Below, piece after piece: positions 61,857 to 64,000 of a stretch of 64,000 nucleotides of DNA (its first letter is position 1; every line of letters starts with the position of its first letter). This DNA is from CAZAPO01 sp044841755. Its GTDB lineage: Bacteria; Bacteroidota; Bacteroidia; Flavobacteriales; Flavobacteriaceae. The notes under the pieces were generated by a model, which saw only the letters and a list, made by a program, of their open reading frames with translations, ran no database searches and was not told the origin of the DNA. Where the stretch lies: the NCBI GenBank assembly GCA_044841755.1, contig JAXOFM010000001.1, positions 992,001 through 1,056,000 of the forward strand. Direction: 5' to 3'. The position numbers and the translations under genes are program-made.

Positions 61857-63089
61857 ATGGCTAAGGAAGAATTAGAATGCTCGTTTTGCGGACGGAAAAA
61901 GCCTGAAACCAACTTACTCATTGCTGGACTTGATGCGCACATTTGTGACAGATGTATTGAGCAAGCACATGGTATAGTTGTAGAAGAGTCTAAACAAATG
62001 GACTCTGGCGATCTTTCAGCAGAACTAATGTTAAGGAAGCCTCAACAAATCAAAGCGTTTTTAGATGAGTACATAATAGGACAAGAACACACCAAACGTG
62101 TAATGTCTGTTGCTGTTTACAATCACTACAAGCGTTTATTACAAACCCCTACAGATGATGATATTGAAATTCAGAAAAGTAATATTGTCATGGTTGGGCA
62201 AACGGGAACGGGTAAGACCTTAATGGCTAAGACAATTGCAAGAATGCTAAATGTACCTCTTGCTATTGTTGATGCAACAGTGTTAACAGAAGCTGGTTAT
62301 GTTGGTGAAGATGTTGAAAGTATTTTAACACGCTTACTTCAGGCAGCCGATTATAACCTAGAAAAAGCTGAAAGAGGGATTGTATTTATTGACGAAATAG
62401 ATAAAATTGCTCGCAAGAGTGATAACCCTTCCATTACTCGTGATGTTTCTGGAGAAGGTGTTCAGCAGGCACTTCTTAAGTTATTAGAAGGAACGGTTGT
62501 TAATGTGCCACCTAAAGGAGGAAGAAAGCATCCAGACCAAAAATTCATTGAAGTAAATACAGAGAATATTTTATTTATTGCTGGTGGAGCTTTTGATGGT
62601 ATTGATCGTCATATCTCGAAAAGGCTGAATATGTCTGCAATTGGTTATAAAGCGTCTCACGATGGTGAGATCATTGATAAGGATAACTTTTTGCAGTATA
62701 TCATTCCAAAGGATTTAAAAGATTACGGATTAATTCCTGAGATTATTGGTCGTTTACCAGTGTTAACGCATATGGATCCTTTAGATGCTAACACACTTAG
62801 AGCAATATTAACTGAGCCTAAGAACGCAATTGTAAAGCAATACAAAAAATTGTTTGCAATGGATGAAATAGATCTTAGCATCACTGATGGAGCCTTAGAT
62901 TATATTGTCGAAAAAGCAATAGAGTATAAGCTTGGAGCCAGAGGTTTACGTTCACTATGTGAAGAAATCTTAACAGATGCAATGTTTACCCTTCCTGGAA
63001 GTGAAGAAACAAAATTGAATGTTACAAAGAGTTATGCCGAAGGAAAGCTCACAAAAACAAAACTTAAAAAGTTAAAGGCAGTTTCCTGA
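61857..63089 (+). CDS. clpX: ATP-dependent Clp protease ATPase subunit ClpX
   Basis: A 410-residue AAA+ unfoldase that feeds substrates to ClpP. The N-terminal zinc-binding domain has CSFCGRKKP and CDRCI; Walker A is GQTGTGKT, Walker B is FIDEIDK, and the ClpP-docking region precedes the pore segments. GYVGEDVE, the pore-1 motif, is intact. Length is normal. A terminator follows at 63113. Confidence 0.97.
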   Translation: MAKEELECSFCGRKKPETNLLIAGLDAHICDRCIEQAHGIVVEESKQMDSGDLSAELMLRKPQQIKAFLDEYIIGQEHTKRVMSVAVYNHYKRLLQTPTDDDIEIQKSNIVMVGQTGTGKTLMAKTIARMLNVPLAIVDATVLTEAGYVGEDVESILTRLLQAADYNLEKAERGIVFIDEIDKIARKSDNPSITRDVSGEGVQQALLKLLEGTVVNVPPKGGRKHPDQKFIEVNTENILFIAGGAFDGIDRHISKRLNMSAIGYKASHDGEIIDKDNFLQYIIPKDLKDYGLIPEIIGRLPVLTHMDPLDANTLRAILTEPKNAIVKQYKKLFAMDEIDLSITDGALDYIVEKAIEYKLGARGLRSLCEEILTDAMFTLPGSEETKLNVTKSYAEGKLTKTKLKKLKAVS

Positions 63090-63112
63090 GTATAAACTCA
63101 TATGAATAAAAG

Positions 63113-63141
63113 AAACCACTCCTCTCAGAGTGGTTTTTTAT
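63113..63141 (+). terminator. Terminator after clpX
   Basis: A 9-bp stem (AAACCACTC 63113-63121 with GAGTGGTTT 63128-63136), loop CTCTCA, and a T-run. From here to 63317 I see no gene, repeat or promoter that I can support. Confidence 0.88.
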
Positions 63142-63317
63142 TTTGGATTTTAATTAATTTTTGCAGAAAAGTCTTTAATGTTTTTTTCTTAGTGCACACT
63201 AAAAGTAGTATTAATATTCAAAGCTCAAAAAGTCTTTTGGCAATTTTAGATGAATAACTCTCATTTTTCGTTCAAAGAAATAGCGATGCTTGTTTTTATC
63301 GATAAACAGTAGGGAAA

Positions 63318-64000
63318 TTAACTATTAAGTTTAAGAAGTTCATTAAGATAATCTCGAGAATTTGATAATCTAGGGATTTTATGCTGTCCGCCTAACTTAT
63401 CGTTTTCCTTGAGCCAATCATAGAATAATTGAGGTCTCGCCACATTAATTTTAGGTCTATTCAAGGTCATGTTATTATAACGCTTTGCTTCATAATCAGA
63501 GTTCAAAGATTTTAATGCGTTATCAAGCAGTTCATTAAAGTAGTTAATATCGTTTGGAGGTGTTTTAAACTCGATCATCCATTCGTGGGCTCCTTTTTCA
63601 TTTCCTTGCATAAAAACAGGAGCAGCTGTATAGTCAACGATTTCAGCTTTAGTTTTCTCACAAACTTTCTTCAAAGCTTCTTCAGCATTTTCGATTATTA
63701 ATTCTTCACCAAAGGCATTAATGTGATGTTTGGTTCTTCCTGAAACTTTTATTCTATAAGGATTTAAAGAAGTAAACCTAACCGTATCTCCAATTTTATA
63801 GCGCCATAATCCAGCGTTGGTGGTAATGATGACCGCATAGTTTACATCTTTTTTTACTTCACTTAACGGAATCACTTTTTCCTGAGGAGTTCCATAAGTA
63901 TTCATTGGGATGAATTCATAAAAAATACCATAATCAAGCATTAACAACAGCTCGCTAGAATTGTTCTGATCTTGTATAGCAAAGAATCCTTCAGAGGCAT
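63318..64000 (-). CDS. GH3 auxin-responsive promoter family protein (5' partial)
   Basis: The C-terminal part of a GH3-family acyl-adenylate/amido-synthetase-like protein; the frame stays open to the right window edge, so the start lies outside and the internal TTG at 63947 is not the start. Visible segments: the SEGFFAIQDQ motif at the edge, YEFIPMNTYG, TNAGLWRYKIGDTVRFTSLNPYRIKVSGRTKHHINAFGEEL and a C-terminal end near NEL. Bacterial GH3 proteins are common in Bacteroidetes and their substrate is unknown. About 227 residues are visible. Confidence 0.92.
   Translation of the reverse strand, partial: ASEGFFAIQDQNNSSELLLMLDYGIFYEFIPMNTYGTPQEKVIPLSEVKKDVNYAVIITTNAGLWRYKIGDTVRFTSLNPYRIKVSGRTKHHINAFGEELIIENAEEALKKVCEKTKAEIVDYTAAPVFMQGNEKGAHEWMIEFKTPPNDINYFNELLDNALKSLNSDYEAKRYNNMTLNRPKINVARPQLFYDWLKENDKLGGQHKIPRLSNSRDYLNELLKLNS

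Noticed and set aside
63250..63312. Twenty-codon frame in the gap between clpX and the GH3 gene
   Set aside because: Too short to judge, no promoter box and no recognisable sequence; AT-rich gaps often contain such frames.
1..64000. CRISPR arrays, rRNA, tRNA, riboswitches, replication origin
   Set aside because: None was seen on reading; no regularly spaced repeats, no cloverleaf-like CCA ends or conserved rRNA segments noticed. A covariance-model scan would be needed to exclude small RNAs.

Overview
The window is AT-rich chromosomal DNA from a gliding-type member of the Bacteroidetes, most likely a Flavobacteriaceae species. The evidence is: an alternative complex III plus cytochrome oxidase locus, SprA, PorG, PorP/SprF and RemB of the type IX secretion and gliding apparatus, malic enzyme fused to a phosphotransacetylase-like domain, GH3-family and DUF255 proteins, the Bacteroidetes -7 promoter element TAnnTTTG in front of many genes, and the absence of clear Shine-Dalgarno sites. 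No rRNA, tRNA, CRISPR array, insertion sequence or prophage was seen. No stretch over 300 bases lacks a gene.

Layout. (1) 1-9380: end of an alternative complex III operon (actB, cut by the window edge, then actC, actD, actE, actF) running into coxB and coxA, closed by a terminator. (2) 9451-16037: ruvB, a di-heme cytochrome c peroxidase gene flanked by a duplicated 5' end of queG, queG, maeB and ruvA. (3) 16044-28003: the giant sprA, then gcvH, a VanZ-like gene, two tandem TonB-like genes with a leader remnant of a third copy, and remB, whose N-terminal domain resembles the TonB C-terminal domain; a metallo-beta-lactamase-fold gene converges on remB. (4) 29001-34160: second respiratory locus with ctaB, two subunit III genes, subunit IV, a copper-site-less SCO-like protein, sco, a DUF420 gene and a small CxxC membrane protein. 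(5) 34250-40560: five-gene MacAB-TolC-like export operon, then tsaB. (6) 40557-44835, minus strand: mscS, DUF1304, a DUF255 lipoprotein and a Nfu-type Fe-S scaffold. (7) 44974-48115: porP/sprF-like gene, a SIMPL-domain gene, a gamma-carbonic-anhydrase-like gene and murI. (8) 48181-55768, minus strand: envelope gene run of CBS protein, nadK, porG, uppS, bamA and two OmpH/Skp genes. (9) 55858-64000: pdxJ, alpha/beta hydrolase, holin-like membrane protein, tig, an atypical pyruvate kinase (minus), clpP, clpX and a GH3-family gene cut by the right edge.

How it fits together. Regions 1 and 4 encode one respiratory chain segment: ACIII oxidises quinol and passes electrons to an aa3-type oxidase whose subunits I/II and III/IV sit about 20 kb apart, with heme O synthase and copper-insertion factors beside the second part. 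Regions 3, 7 and 8 contribute outer-membrane and type IX secretion parts (SprA, RemB, PorP/SprF, PorG) together with the BamA and Skp machinery that would fold such barrels.

Most of the window is core genome and I see no convincing new multi-gene system. The most unusual signals are small-scale: the duplicated queG 5' end flanking the peroxidase gene; a 29-bp perfect inverted repeat that encodes the same last residues of two convergent genes; four genes whose start codon lies 4-5 bases after a TAnnTTTG box that itself follows a terminator (probable leaderless mRNAs); the TonB/TonB/RemB paralogy with an invariant cysteine pair; and a SCO-like protein that has lost its copper ligands. Several start codons were moved because the longer reading frame begins inside or upstream of a good promoter.
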